Assembly: GCA_026416355.1 (NCBI GenBank)
Contig: JAOAFH010000090.1
Span: 1 to 32,234 of the forward strand
Origin: Clostridiales bacterium
GTDB lineage: Bacteria; Bacillota; Clostridia; Clostridiales; Caloramatoraceae
Reading direction: 5' to 3'
Length of the DNA stretch: 32,234 nt
Of this stretch, positions 15,677 through 24,023 are shown in pieces. The notes under the pieces are model-generated. The model saw nothing but the letters and a program-made list of their open reading frames with translations, searched no databases and was not told where the DNA came from. The position numbers and the translations under genes were made by a program. The number at the start of each line of letters is the position of its first letter. Position 1 is the first letter of the stretch.

Positions 15677-16072
15677 ATGATTAGAAAAACTAAGAAAAAA
15701 GGACTAACCTTAATTGAAATGGTTGCTGCAATTGCTATTATTGGTATTCTAGCAGCAACATTGATACCAGAAGTATCAAGCTATGCCCAAAGGGCAGAGG
15801 ACACAAAACTAAGAACTGAGGCAAAAGTACTTTTAAATGCAATTGAAATGTATAATGCTTCGGTAAATGATTCAACAAAAAGGATTGGAAATGATACGGT
15901 TTTTTCAAGTTGTTTTAATGCAACTTCTAAAAAATTAACTGCAGATTTTGATGCGTCAGTAGGTGAAGAACTAGAAAAAATGTATGAAAAACTTTCTAGT
16001 AAAAACAGCCCATTGATTAATAAGACTGTTTCAGAAATAAAAACAATAATTGAAACAGGCCAAATTGATTAA
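15677..16072 (+). CDS. Type IV pilin (probable major subunit)
   Basis: A 131-residue prepilin. ATG 15677 sits six bases after GGAGGG; earlier starts at 15650 and 15671 would lie in or before this site. The leader MIRKTKKKG is followed by LTLIEMVAAIAIIGILAATLIPEV, the class III pilin helix, with Glu at +5 (residue 14). The residue at +1 is leucine instead of the usual phenylalanine. A short globular domain follows, with a single cysteine. The place between pilC and pilD and the strong ribosome site suggest the main subunit, but I infer this from position. Confidence 0.88.
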   Translation: MIRKTKKKGLTLIEMVAAIAIIGILAATLIPEVSSYAQRAEDTKLRTEAKVLLNAIEMYNASVNDSTKRIGNDTVFSSCFNATSKKLTADFDASVGEELEKMYEKLSSKNSPLINKTVSEIKTIIETGQID

Positions 16073-16108
16073 TTTTTTAACTTGTTTGATTTATTGGGAG
16101 GTTCTTTT

Positions 16109-16867
16109 ATGGAAACATTTTATTTGATTTATTCAGTTATTTTAGGATTAGTTATAGGAAGTTTTTTAAATGTATGTATATATAGAATTCCTAGAGAGGA
16201 ATCTATTGCGTATCCTCCATCCCATTGCACTAACTGTGGTTATAGATTAAAATGGTTTGATTTAATTCCTTTATTTAGCTATTTGTTTCTTGGTGGTAAA
16301 TGTAGAAAATGTGGAGATAAAATTTCTTTTATTTATCCTTTTATAGAAATGGCAACAGGTATTTTATTTGGTATTTTGTATTTAAAATTTGGTTTAGGAT
16401 TTGAATTTTTTAAATATGCAACTCTTTTTGCAGTAATGATTGTAATTGGAATGATTGATTATTTTACAACTGATGTTTATTTTAAAACTATAGTATTTGG
16501 AACAATTATGGGAGTAATATTCGTATTAATAGAAAAGCTCTACTATAATAATCCAATTTTGACTTATATTTTTGGTGCATTGTTAGGTGCAGGTATAATA
16601 TGGGTTATTTTTATAATTACAAAAGCAATGGGAGAAGGAGATATTGAAATTTGCTTTGTGGCAGGTTTATTTTTAGGATTTAAATTGACTAGCATAATGA
16701 TACTATTGTCATTTATTATTGGTGGATTTATTGGAATGATATTGATTGCTTTAAAAATAAAAGATAGAAAGGACTATATCCCATTTGGACCTTTTATAGG
16801 TTTAGCAACAATAATAACAGTATTATATGGAGATATAATTTTAAAATGGTATAGTTCCTTATTCTAA
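16109..16867 (+). CDS. pilD: Prepilin peptidase PilD
   Basis: Membrane aspartic protease and N-methyltransferase that processes prepilins, 252 residues. Start ATG 16109 follows GGGAGG at 16096-16101; the in-frame codon at 16082 has no site. Two CxxC pairs (CTNC and CRKC) in the cytoplasmic loop belong to the methyltransferase domain. The catalytic aspartates are in GMIDYFTTD and GEGDIE. About eight hydrophobic segments follow. The NVCIYRIPREES sequence near the N-terminus is typical. Confidence 0.95.
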   Translation: METFYLIYSVILGLVIGSFLNVCIYRIPREESIAYPPSHCTNCGYRLKWFDLIPLFSYLFLGGKCRKCGDKISFIYPFIEMATGILFGILYLKFGLGFEFFKYATLFAVMIVIGMIDYFTTDVYFKTIVFGTIMGVIFVLIEKLYYNNPILTYIFGALLGAGIIWVIFIITKAMGEGDIEICFVAGLFLGFKLTSIMILLSFIIGGFIGMILIALKIKDRKDYIPFGPFIGLATIITVLYGDIILKWYSSLF

Positions 16868-16879
16868 AGAAGGGATAAA

Positions 16880-17362
16880 TTGAAAAAGAAGGCATTTACA
16901 TTGATTGAACTTCTATGTACTATTTCAATTTTGCTGATTTCATTTAGTTTTATTACATTTGATTATATTTCAATGTACAATAAAAAATATACTAAACTAT
17001 CAATAGAAACTATCATATCAGATCTTCAAGAGGCAAAGCTTTTAGCAATTAATAATGCAGCCTATGACATAGGCATTTATTTTTATTTATCAGAAGATGG
17101 CTACAACTATGATGGTTATAAAGTGCAGATGATAGGAAGTAGTAATAGTTTAATTAAAACAAGAAAGTTTAAAGATAATTTAGTTATAAGTCGTTCTAAA
17201 AGTACAATTCCATATGATGGTAGATTAATATTTAGAGCCAATGGTAGTGTATCACCTTATGCGGCAACTATTGCTATTTATGATAAAGATACAAAACAAT
17301 ATAGATATATTACATTAACTATTGGATATACAAGGATTATGGAGGTTCCTAGTAAGAATTGA
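16880..17362 (+). CDS. Minor pseudopilin (GspH/FimT-like)
   Basis: A 160-residue prepilin starting at TTG 16880 behind GAAGGG. The leader is only MKKKA, then FTLIELLCTISILLISFSFITF; cleavage would fall after Ala rather than the usual Gly. The C-terminal part is rich in beta strands, with DGRLIFRANGSVSPYA resembling the GspH/FimT fold. It probably takes part in priming pilus assembly. It overlaps the next gene by four bases, so the two are translationally coupled. Confidence 0.8.
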   Translation: MKKKAFTLIELLCTISILLISFSFITFDYISMYNKKYTKLSIETIISDLQEAKLLAINNAAYDIGIYFYLSEDGYNYDGYKVQMIGSSNSLIKTRKFKDNLVISRSKSTIPYDGRLIFRANGSVSPYAATIAIYDKDTKQYRYITLTIGYTRIMEVPSKN

Positions 17363-17757
17363 AAAATAAAGCATTTACATTGATAGAAAATATTATTATG
17401 CTATTTGTTATATCTATAATTACTTTAGCAATTTTAGAATTAAACATACAAAATATAAAAATTAATAAAACCAATAATGATAATTATGGTATGTTTTTAA
17501 TAGCTAAATCTATTTGTGAAATATATATTTCACAGGAAAATACAATTACTGATAATAGCTATTTGATATATTTAAACAATGTGGAAGATTTAAAATATAC
17601 TATTGAAGAATGTACCTCAAGTTTAACTTTTGATAATTCAAAAAGATTAAATGTATATTTGAGTTTTGAAACTATTAATAGCGGGTTAAATAAATTGACT
17701 GTAAAAGTTAAAAACCTAGAGAATAATAAAGAAGTTATCTTAAGCTGTTATAAGTAG
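17359..17757 (+). CDS. Minor prepilin with Ala at the cleavage site
   Basis: A 132-residue protein starting at TTG 17359, which overlaps the previous stop as TTGA. The GGAGG site (17340-17344) is within the previous gene. The leader MKNKA is followed by FTLIENIIMLFVISIITLAIL, a pilin helix with Glu at +5 and, again, alanine before the cleavage point. The rest is an acidic, mostly beta-type domain with two cysteines. PilV- or GspI-like by position and size; the family is not recognisable with certainty. Confidence 0.75.
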   Translation: MKNKAFTLIENIIMLFVISIITLAILELNIQNIKINKTNNDNYGMFLIAKSICEIYISQENTITDNSYLIYLNNVEDLKYTIEECTSSLTFDNSKRLNVYLSFETINSGLNKLTVKVKNLENNKEVILSCYK

Positions 17758-17767
17758 GTGTTAATAT

Positions 17768-18196
17768 TTGAAAAAGAAAGGATTTACATTAATAGAAACA
17801 ATGATTTCACTATTTATTTTTTCAATTATTGTTTTTCTGGTGTTAGACTTTTATGGTTTTAATGAAAGACTTAATAAAAACCTAATTGATGATAGTAATG
17901 ACTTATTAAATGGATATATTGCAGTTGATTTTATTTCAGATACTATAAGAAAAAATAAAATTGAAATAATAGATAAAAACCAAAATGGTAGGTGTGAGAT
18001 AATTAAAACAACCGATGGACAAACTCTTTATTTAAAGGGAAGCAATGGAATTTTACGATATGCTTCTGATTCGCAGCAGATTACAATAAATATTTTAGAT
18101 GTTAAAGTTGAAAAAATAAGAGATAAACTATACAAAGTTGCTGTAACTACAAAAACTGGTAGAAAAATTTTGATGTTTACAGGAGAAAAACAATGA
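17768..18196 (+). CDS. Minor prepilin (PilW/GspJ-like)
   Basis: A 142-residue prepilin beginning at TTG 17768, with AGGTG at 17756-17760. The leader MKKKG precedes FTLIETMISLFIFSIIVFLVL with Glu at +5. The later sequence, with VAVDFISDTIRKNK-like and NGILRYASDSQQI segments, resembles the PilW/GspJ/ComGF group. It overlaps the next ATG by four bases (ATGA). Confidence 0.78.
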   Translation: MKKKGFTLIETMISLFIFSIIVFLVLDFYGFNERLNKNLIDDSNDLLNGYIAVDFISDTIRKNKIEIIDKNQNGRCEIIKTTDGQTLYLKGSNGILRYASDSQQITINILDVKVEKIRDKLYKVAVTTKTGRKILMFTGEKQ

Positions 18197-18549
18197 ATTT
18201 AAAGGGTTCAATAACGGTGTATTTTTTAATACTGACCTGTTTAATTATTTTAGTTGCTTTTACAGTATCCAATTTGTTGTTGGGAGAACACAAGGTAATT
18301 AGTTCTAAGGTAGAATCAGAACAAGCCTACTATAACGCAGAAGCAGGTTTTAAGATTGCTATTAAGAGAATTGAAAAAGAAGGAATAACTTTGAAAGATT
18401 TTTCATACACTGAAATTTTTGATGAAAATAACAATGTAAAGATAACTTTAAAAAATGATAGATTCAATAAAAAGTTTTTAATAAATGTCATGGGAAAATC
18501 ATTTAATTCTATAAAGGCTATTGCAAAGGAAGTACCTTATAGTAAATAA
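18193..18549 (+). CDS. PilX-like pilus assembly protein
   Basis: A 118-residue protein that starts at ATG 18193, within ATGA at the end of the previous gene. It has a short KGSITVYFLILTCLIILVAFT hydrophobic N-terminus without the FTLIE pilin motif, then AYYNAEAGFKIAIKRIE. This is the pattern of PilX_N/GspK-like proteins, which lie at pilus tips. It lacks the large insert of full GspK. The cluster ends here; there is no clear terminator. Confidence 0.65.
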   Translation: MNLKGSITVYFLILTCLIILVAFTVSNLLLGEHKVISSKVESEQAYYNAEAGFKIAIKRIEKEGITLKDFSYTEIFDENNNVKITLKNDRFNKKFLINVMGKSFNSIKAIAKEVPYSK

Positions 18550-18643
18550 TGGCTTTGATTATTGCAGGATAAATAATATCATGATTTGTGGTAAAACTAA
18601 AAAAAAGAATAAAAAATTTTGTTTATCTTTTATGGAGGGAAAC

Positions 18644-19510
18644 ATGACAGCAAAATTTGGACCATCAGGAAATTCAAAAAGTTTTTATGATGAGGGGTAT
18701 AAATCATCAGTCGATATGCCTAAATGGCTTAAAGAAAAAGGATTAGATGCCTATGAATATTCATGTGGCAGAGGAATAAATATAGGAGATGAAACAGCTA
18801 AAAAAATTGGAGAAGCAGCTAAAAAATATAATATAGATTTATCAATACATAGTCCATATTATATTAATTTTGGAAGTGAAAAACAAGAAATGCAACAAAA
18901 ATCCCAAAAATATTTAATTGATACACTTAATTTAGCAGTAAAAATGCAGGCAGATAGAATAGTTGTTCATCCGGGTTCTTGTGGTAAAATTCCAAGGACT
19001 GTTGCATTTAATAATTTAATAGATGCATTTAAAGAAGCATTGAATAATTTAAAAAACATGGGATTGTATGGTAAAATAACAATTTGTCCAGAAACAATGG
19101 GCAAAAGTAATCAGCTTGGTACTCTAGATGAAATACTTGAATTATGTAAATTAGATGAAACAATAATACCAACTATAGATTTTGGACATATTCATGCTCT
19201 AGGTAGAGGAGCTTTAAATTCAAGGGAGGATTTTAAAGTAATACTAGATAGAATTGAAAATGCATTAGGTAACTATAGATTAAAAAATCTTCATTGCCAC
19301 TTTAGTAGAATAGAATTCACTGAGGCTGGTGAAAAAAAACATTGGACTTTTTCAGATACAGACTATGGTCCTGAATTTTTTCATTTGGCAGAATTATTAG
19401 TTGAAAGAGATATGTCACCAAGAATAATATGTGAATCTAGAGAGAATATGGCTGAAGATGCCCTTGAAATGAAAAAAATTTATCAAGAATATATTTCAAA
19501 AACAAACTAG
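18644..19510 (+). CDS. Endonuclease IV-like TIM barrel protein
   Basis: AP endonuclease family 2 protein of 288 residues. Start ATG 18644 is eight or so bases from GGAGGG (18634-18639); the frame opens further upstream at 18521 but inside the previous gene. Likely zinc ligands are in LSIHSPYYINFGS, IVVHPGS, CPETMG, TIDFGHIHALGRG, LHCHFSRIEF and ICESRE, which match the conserved His/Glu/Asp series of endonuclease IV. It would act in base excision repair at abasic sites. It is somewhat divergent from E. coli Nfo; a related sugar isomerase-type function cannot be excluded. The 94-base gap upstream contains no clear promoter. Confidence 0.8.
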   Translation: MTAKFGPSGNSKSFYDEGYKSSVDMPKWLKEKGLDAYEYSCGRGINIGDETAKKIGEAAKKYNIDLSIHSPYYINFGSEKQEMQQKSQKYLIDTLNLAVKMQADRIVVHPGSCGKIPRTVAFNNLIDAFKEALNNLKNMGLYGKITICPETMGKSNQLGTLDEILELCKLDETIIPTIDFGHIHALGRGALNSREDFKVILDRIENALGNYRLKNLHCHFSRIEFTEAGEKKHWTFSDTDYGPEFFHLAELLVERDMSPRIICESRENMAEDALEMKKIYQEYISKTN

Positions 19511-19513
19511 AGT

Positions 19514-19542
19514 TTGCAATCTGATGAATAATCTGCTAAAAT
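19514..19542 (+). promoter_or_regulatory. Extended -10 promoter upstream of the M24 peptidase
   Basis: TTGCAA (19514-19519, 4 of 6), 17-base spacer, TAAAAT (19537-19542, 5 of 6), with TG at 19534-19535 in the extended -10 position. The leader is about 70 bases. Confidence 0.55.
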
Positions 19543-19617
19543 ACAATTGTTATTGTGTAAATAAAATGAAATCCTCATATTTTTCGAGGGTGCACATGTA
19601 CATAGGGGGTAACGAAA

Positions 19618-20688
19618 ATGATTGAAAAAAGACTTGAGAAATTTTTGTCAAAATTTGAGTCACTAGGAATTGATGGAGCTTTTGTTTTTAAAGATGAAAA
19701 CAGAAACTATTTAAGTGGTTTTACAGGAGATGACAGCTTTTTATTTATAACAAATGAAAAATCATATTTTATAACCGATTCTAGATATACAGAGCAAGCA
19801 CAAAATGAAGTAGTTGGATTTGAAGTTGTGGAATATAAACCACCAATACATGATTTTGTTGCTTCACTTGTTGAAAAACATAATGTAAAGAGATTAGGAG
19901 TTGAAGAAGATAGATTATCTTTTTCAGATTACATAGTTTATAAAGAAAAATTAAATGGTGTAGAATTAGTTCAACTTGAGCAAACTATAGAAAAGATAAG
20001 AATGATAAAGGATGCAGAAGAAATTAAACTAATTGAAACTGCTGCTAGTATTGCAGATAAGGCATTTGAACACATTTTAGGATTCATTAAGGTAGGAATG
20101 ACAGAAATTGAAGTTGCTTTAGAACTTGAATTCTTTATGAAAAAATTAGGTGCATCAGCTTTATCATTCCCAACAATAGTAGCATCAGGTAATAGATCAT
20201 CATTACCACATGGAACAGCATCTGAAAAGGTTATAAATGAAGGCGACTTTATAACTCTTGATTTTGGATGTGTATACAAGGGTTATTGTTCAGATATGAC
20301 AAGAACAATTGTACTAGGTAAAGCTAATGAAAAACAAAAAGAAATATATAATACTGTATTAGAGGCAAATGAAGCAGCCCTAAAGGCAGTTAAACCAGGT
20401 ATAAGTTGCGCAGCACTTGACAAAATAGCAAGAGACATTATAGTAGAAAGAGGATATGGTGAAAGATTTGGCCATGGTCTTGGTCATGGTGTAGGAAGAG
20501 AAGTTCATGAGTTGCCATATGTTAATGCAAGAAGTAAATTTGATTTAGAGCCTGGTATGGTAATAACAGATGAACCAGGTATCTATATACCAGGATTTGG
20601 TGGTGTTAGAATAGAGGAACTTGTATTAGTTACTAAAGATGGCTATAGAGTTCTTTCAAAGTCACCAAAGCATTTAATTGAGCTATAA
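19618..20688 (+). CDS. M24-family Xaa-Pro aminopeptidase
   Basis: Cytosolic metallo-aminopeptidase that removes N-terminal residues before proline, 356 residues. An N-terminal creatinase-like domain (1-~125) leads to the pita-bread catalytic domain. Metal ligands are visible in LDFGCVYKGYCSDMTRT (two Asp), the GHGLGHGVG loop (His), DEPGIY (Glu) and RIEEL (Glu). The start is ATG 19618 after a GGGGGT site. It lies 51 bases ahead of efp, as yqhT does in B. subtilis; a role for the pair in proline-rich peptide handling is attractive but unproven. Confidence 0.92.
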   Translation: MIEKRLEKFLSKFESLGIDGAFVFKDENRNYLSGFTGDDSFLFITNEKSYFITDSRYTEQAQNEVVGFEVVEYKPPIHDFVASLVEKHNVKRLGVEEDRLSFSDYIVYKEKLNGVELVQLEQTIEKIRMIKDAEEIKLIETAASIADKAFEHILGFIKVGMTEIEVALELEFFMKKLGASALSFPTIVASGNRSSLPHGTASEKVINEGDFITLDFGCVYKGYCSDMTRTIVLGKANEKQKEIYNTVLEANEAALKAVKPGISCAALDKIARDIIVERGYGERFGHGLGHGVGREVHELPYVNARSKFDLEPGMVITDEPGIYIPGFGGVRIEELVLVTKDGYRVLSKSPKHLIEL

Positions 20689-20739
20689 TTTGTTTATACA
20701 TTAATTCAATATAAATTTACTATGGAGGGATAATACACA

Positions 20740-21297
20740 ATGATTACAGCAGGAGATTTTAGAAAAGGTGCAACTTTTGAGATGGATGGACAAGTTTATA
20801 CAATAGTTGAGTTCATGCATGTTAAGCCAGGAAAGGGAGCGGCTTTCGTTAGAACAAAGCTTAAGAATGTTGTAACAGGAGCTGTTATTGAGAAATCATT
20901 TAACCCAACTGAAAAGTTCCCAGAAGCTATTATTGAAAGAAAAGAAATGCAATATCTATACAATGATGGAACTTTATACTACTTTATGGATACACAAACT
21001 TATGATCAAGTTCCACTAAACTATGAAAAAGTAGAAGATGCTATAAAGTATCTAAAGGAAAATATGAATGCAATAATTAAATTCTACAAAGGAGAAGCAT
21101 TCTCAGTTGAACCACCAACATTTGTAGAATTAGAAGTTGTTGAAACAGAACCAGGAGTTAAGGGTGATACTGCAACTAATGCAATGAAACCAGCAACTGT
21201 TGAGACTGGTGCTACATTTATGGTACCACTATTCATCAACCAAGGAGATGTAATCAGAATAGATACAAGAACTGGTGAATATATGTCAAGAGTATAA
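20740..21297 (+). CDS. efp: Translation elongation factor P
   Basis: Relieves ribosome stalling at polyproline sequences, 185 residues, full length. The three beta-barrel domains are intact. The modified residue is Lys32 in the loop VKPGKGAAF (28-36), as in the lysine-tipped EF-P of Firmicutes. The C-terminal domain carries GDVIRIDTRTGEYMSRV. The start is ATG 20740 behind TGGAGGG. It sits between the M24 peptidase and an acidic zinc-ribbon gene. Confidence 0.97.
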   Translation: MITAGDFRKGATFEMDGQVYTIVEFMHVKPGKGAAFVRTKLKNVVTGAVIEKSFNPTEKFPEAIIERKEMQYLYNDGTLYYFMDTQTYDQVPLNYEKVEDAIKYLKENMNAIIKFYKGEAFSVEPPTFVELEVVETEPGVKGDTATNAMKPATVETGATFMVPLFINQGDVIRIDTRTGEYMSRV

Positions 21298-21312
21298 TGC
21301 ATAATAATAATA

Positions 21313-21336
21313 TAACAGTGGCTTCGGCCACTGTTA
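21313..21336 (+). terminator. C(UUCG)G hairpin after efp
   Basis: A perfect 10-bp stem (21313-21322 with 21327-21336) closed by the extra-stable C(UUCG)G tetraloop. There is no U-tract after it, and the next ribosome site is only ~10 bases away. It may stop part of the transcripts or shield the 3' end of efp mRNA rather than end transcription fully. Confidence 0.6.
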
Positions 21337-21361
21337 ATTAATATGCGAAGGAGGAAAAATT

Positions 21362-21814
21362 ATGCAAAATATTAAAGAAAGGGTATCCTATTTAAAGGGA
21401 TTATCTGATGGCTTAGGTATTACCCATGAAACTAAAGAAGGGAAATTATTAATTGCTATTATTGACGTTTTAGACGATATTGCTGAAGCTATAGACATTT
21501 TAGAAGAAAATCAAAATGAACTTGATGAATATGTTGATGCTATTGACCAAGATTTAGCTGAGGTTGAGGACGAAATATTTGAAGATGACGAAGACTATGA
21601 AGAAGATTTTGAAGATTATGACGACTATGAAGATGATGATGGGTTTGTAGAAGTTGAATGTCCAAATTGCCATGAAACAGTTTATTTAGACAAAGAAATG
21701 TTTGAAGATGAAGATGATGATGGAGAAATAGTTTGTCCTAACTGTGATAAACCAATATACTTTGTAGAACATTGTAATTGCGATTCAGATGACTGCAATT
21801 GCTGTAAAGAATAA
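21362..21814 (+). CDS. Acidic zinc-ribbon protein, CD1247-type N-terminal domain
   Basis: A 150-residue protein of unknown function, conserved in Clostridia. Residues 1-62 are helical (NIKERVSYLKGLSDGL..). Residues ~63-98 are almost wholly Asp, Glu and Tyr. A zinc ribbon follows with C100-x2-C103 and C125-x2-C128. The last 13 residues hold five more cysteines (C138, C140, C145, C147, C148) that could form another metal site. The start is ATG 21362 with GGAGG. A strong terminator follows. An interaction with RNA polymerase or nucleic acid is possible from the ribbon, but nothing in the sequence proves it. Confidence 0.8.
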   Translation: MQNIKERVSYLKGLSDGLGITHETKEGKLLIAIIDVLDDIAEAIDILEENQNELDEYVDAIDQDLAEVEDEIFEDDEDYEEDFEDYDDYEDDDGFVEVECPNCHETVYLDKEMFEDEDDDGEIVCPNCDKPIYFVEHCNCDSDDCNCCKE

Positions 21815-21852
21815 GGGCTAACCTAAAGGGCTTAGCCCTTATTCTTTTTTTT
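21806..21852 (+). terminator. Strong terminator before the spoIIIA operon
   Basis: A perfect 16-bp stem (21806-21821 with 21832-21847), ten-base loop, and eight T at 21845-21852. The left arm includes the stop codon of the acidic protein. The operon that follows must have its own promoter. Confidence 0.92.
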
Positions 21853-21853
21853 G

Positions 21854-21882
21854 TAATAAATAAATAGAGGTATAAATATAAT
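21854..21882 (+). promoter_or_regulatory. Possible sporulation promoter of spoIIIA
   Basis: AATATAAT at 21875-21882 matches the sigma-E -10 (CATACAAT) at six of eight positions, with TAATAAA at 21854-21860, 14 bases upstream. spoIIIA is sigma-E-dependent in B. subtilis. The region is very A/T-rich and such matches are easy to find by chance. Confidence 0.3.
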
Positions 21883-21907
21883 TGTTATTAAGAAAGGGGG
21901 AGGGTAA

Positions 21908-22867
21908 ATGGTTACATATGATAAAGAAAAAGTGAAAAGAACATTTGAGACAGAAATATTTCCAGTTCTAATTGAAAAGATAAAAGAACCATTGAAAAAC
22001 ATGAAAAATAATGGATATGTAGACATTGAGGAGATTAGATTAAGAGCAGACAGACCAGTAATGATATACATAAAAAATAAAGGATATTTTTTGAATTCAA
22101 ATGGAGCTATTACTGATAAACCTGGAATTGTATTATCAAAGAGTGAATTAGAAAAAATATTTTTAATAATGTGTGATTACTCTTTTTATTCTATGGAAGA
22201 GGATATTAAACAGGGGTTTATAACAATAAAGGGAGGCCATAGAATTGGACTAGCTGGTAGGGTGGTTCAAGATAATGGCAAAATAAAAACTTTAAAGAAT
22301 ATATATTTTATAAATATAAGAATTGCAAAAGAAGTGAAGAACTGTGCATTGAATGTAGTAAAAGAAATTTTCTCGAAAGAGATTAGTCATACATTGATTG
22401 TATCACCACCAGGCTGCGGAAAAACAACAATTCTAAGGGATATGATTAGGCTATTAAGTAATGGTGTTGAAGATATAAATTTAGTTGGGAAAAAGGTTGC
22501 AGTTGTTGATGAAAGAAGTGAAATTGCATCATGTTACCAAGGTATACCGCAGAGGGATGTTGGTATAAGAACTGATGTTTTAGATAGTTGTCCAAAAGTT
22601 GAAGGTATTTCTTTGTTATTAAGGTCAATGTCTCCTGAAATAATAGCCGTTGATGAAATAGGAAGCATAAAGGATGCAGAAGCTATATTTGATGCAGTTA
22701 ATGCTGGTGTCAAAGTTATAGCTACTGCACATGGTAGAGATTTAGATGAAATCTTAAAGAGACCCGGAATAAAAATTCTTATTGAAAATAATTGTTTTGA
22801 AACGGTGATTTTTTTAAGTAATAAACATGGACCAGGTACAATAGAAAATATTTTAAAAATAAACTAA
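21908..22867 (+). CDS. spoIIIAA: Stage III sporulation ATPase SpoIIIAA
   Basis: Secretion-type (GspE-like) ATPase of the SpoIIIA-SpoIIQ channel, 319 residues. It powers the mother-cell side of the channel that keeps the forespore alive after engulfment. The P-loop is SPPGCGKTT at ~166-174, and the Walker B region is SPEIIAVDEIG, followed by a conserved TAHG. The start is ATG 21908 with GGGGGAGGG. It is the first of eight genes in standard order. Confidence 0.96.
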   Translation: MVTYDKEKVKRTFETEIFPVLIEKIKEPLKNMKNNGYVDIEEIRLRADRPVMIYIKNKGYFLNSNGAITDKPGIVLSKSELEKIFLIMCDYSFYSMEEDIKQGFITIKGGHRIGLAGRVVQDNGKIKTLKNIYFINIRIAKEVKNCALNVVKEIFSKEISHTLIVSPPGCGKTTILRDMIRLLSNGVEDINLVGKKVAVVDERSEIASCYQGIPQRDVGIRTDVLDSCPKVEGISLLLRSMSPEIIAVDEIGSIKDAEAIFDAVNAGVKVIATAHGRDLDEILKRPGIKILIENNCFETVIFLSNKHGPGTIENILKIN

Positions 22868-22884
22868 AGTAAGGGGGATTGAAA

Positions 22885-23403
22885 ATGCTTAAGATCTTGG
22901 GAAGTTTTTTAATTATTTTATCAACATCTGGCATGGGCTTTCTTTATGCATTTGGGTATAAAGAAAGGGTAAGGCAGCTTAGGGAACTACAATATTCAAT
23001 TAATGCATTATCTAGTGAAATACTCTACTCATCAAATCCACTCTGGATAGCATTTTTAAATGTTGCAAATAAATGTAGTTCACCTTTTAAAGAATTATTC
23101 TTAAATATGTCAGAAAGTTTAAAACAAAAATCAATTGAAACTATTTCAGAAAGCTTTGAGATTGCACTTAAACAGCAGAGGGATAATATTTATTTAGAAA
23201 ATGAAGACTTAGAATTATTAAGAACATTTATAAATGGATTAAGCTCAAATGATTGTGAAGGGCATAAGAAAAACTTTAATATAACCCAAAAAAAATTAGA
23301 GGGATTAGAAAAAATAGCAGAAGAAAATAGAAATAAGAATGAAAGGCTATATAAATATTTAGGCGTTTTAAGTGGATTATTAATTGTTATTTTATTAGTG
23401 TAA
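22885..23403 (+). CDS. spoIIIAB: SpoIIIAB, GspF-like channel component
   Basis: 172 residues from ATG 22885; the in-frame TTG at 22879 touches the AAGGGGG site and is unlikely. A hydrophobic N-terminal segment (residues 4-24) and a second one at the C-terminus (LYKYLGVLSGLLIVILLV) bracket a soluble helical part. This part has RVRQLRELQYSINALSSEI, typical of the family. Its fold is similar to the cytoplasmic domain of GspF, and it probably docks SpoIIIAA to the membrane. Confidence 0.93.
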   Translation: MLKILGSFLIILSTSGMGFLYAFGYKERVRQLRELQYSINALSSEILYSSNPLWIAFLNVANKCSSPFKELFLNMSESLKQKSIETISESFEIALKQQRDNIYLENEDLELLRTFINGLSSNDCEGHKKNFNITQKKLEGLEKIAEENRNKNERLYKYLGVLSGLLIVILLV

Positions 23404-23415
23404 GGGGTGTAGATT

Positions 23416-23616
23416 ATGAATTTAGATATTTATCAAATACTTAAGATTGCCGTATTTGGGATTATGCTAGCAGTGATAGATAAGATATTAGAAAGTGTTG
23501 GAAAAAAGGAAATTGCCACAATGGTTTCAATAATAGGTTTAGTAATAATTTTAATAATGACAATTGGTTATATATCAAATTTATTTAGAAGCCTAATTAC
23601 TATGTTCCAGTTATAG
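23416..23616 (+). CDS. spoIIIAC: SpoIIIAC, small membrane protein
   Basis: 66 residues with two membrane segments. NLDIYQILKIAVFGIML and the VGKKEIATM stretch are family-specific. ATG 23416 lies 12 bases after the spoIIIAB stop with an AAGGGGTG site. Related to the neighbouring SpoIIIAD. Confidence 0.93.
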   Translation: MNLDIYQILKIAVFGIMLAVIDKILESVGKKEIATMVSIIGLVIILIMTIGYISNLFRSLITMFQL

Positions 23617-23627
23617 AAGGTGATGTT

Positions 23628-24014
23628 ATGCAAATTGCTCAAATAGTTTTAATGGCTCTTGTTGTTGCAACGATTGTAACATTGCTTAAAAAAGAAAAAC
23701 AAGAGGTGGCAATACAGGTTAGTATTTTATTTGGTATAGTCATATTTTTTATGATGCTTAGTAAGTTTACAGTTGTGATACAAGCAATGCAGCAAATAGC
23801 ATTAAAAGCCAATATAGATTTTACTTATGTTAATATTGTTTTTAAAATCATAGCTATTTCTTACATAGCCTCATTTGGTATAGAAATTTGCAAGGACATA
23901 GGGGAGTCGTCCCTAGCGGCTAAAATTGAGTTTGCTGGAAAAATAATAATTTTAATACTTGCCATACCAATAATAATGGCTGTTATGGATATGGTAATAA
24001 AATTGATACCGTAG
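23628..24014 (+). CDS. spoIIIAD: SpoIIIAD, membrane protein
   Basis: 128 residues with about four membrane segments. SYIASFGIEICKDIGESSLAAKIEFAGK is split here by family motifs and is distinctive. ATG 23628 has GAAGGTGAT. With SpoIIIAC it may form a base for the channel. Confidence 0.93.
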   Translation: MQIAQIVLMALVVATIVTLLKKEKQEVAIQVSILFGIVIFFMMLSKFTVVIQAMQQIALKANIDFTYVNIVFKIIAISYIASFGIEICKDIGESSLAAKIEFAGKIIILILAIPIIMAVMDMVIKLIP

Positions 24015-24023
24015 GTGATGCAA

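Noticed and set aside
19503..19516. CAAAC-TAGA-GTTTG hairpin as terminator of the endonuclease IV-like gene
   Set aside because: Five weak pairs, no T-run, and it overlaps the -35 of the next promoter.
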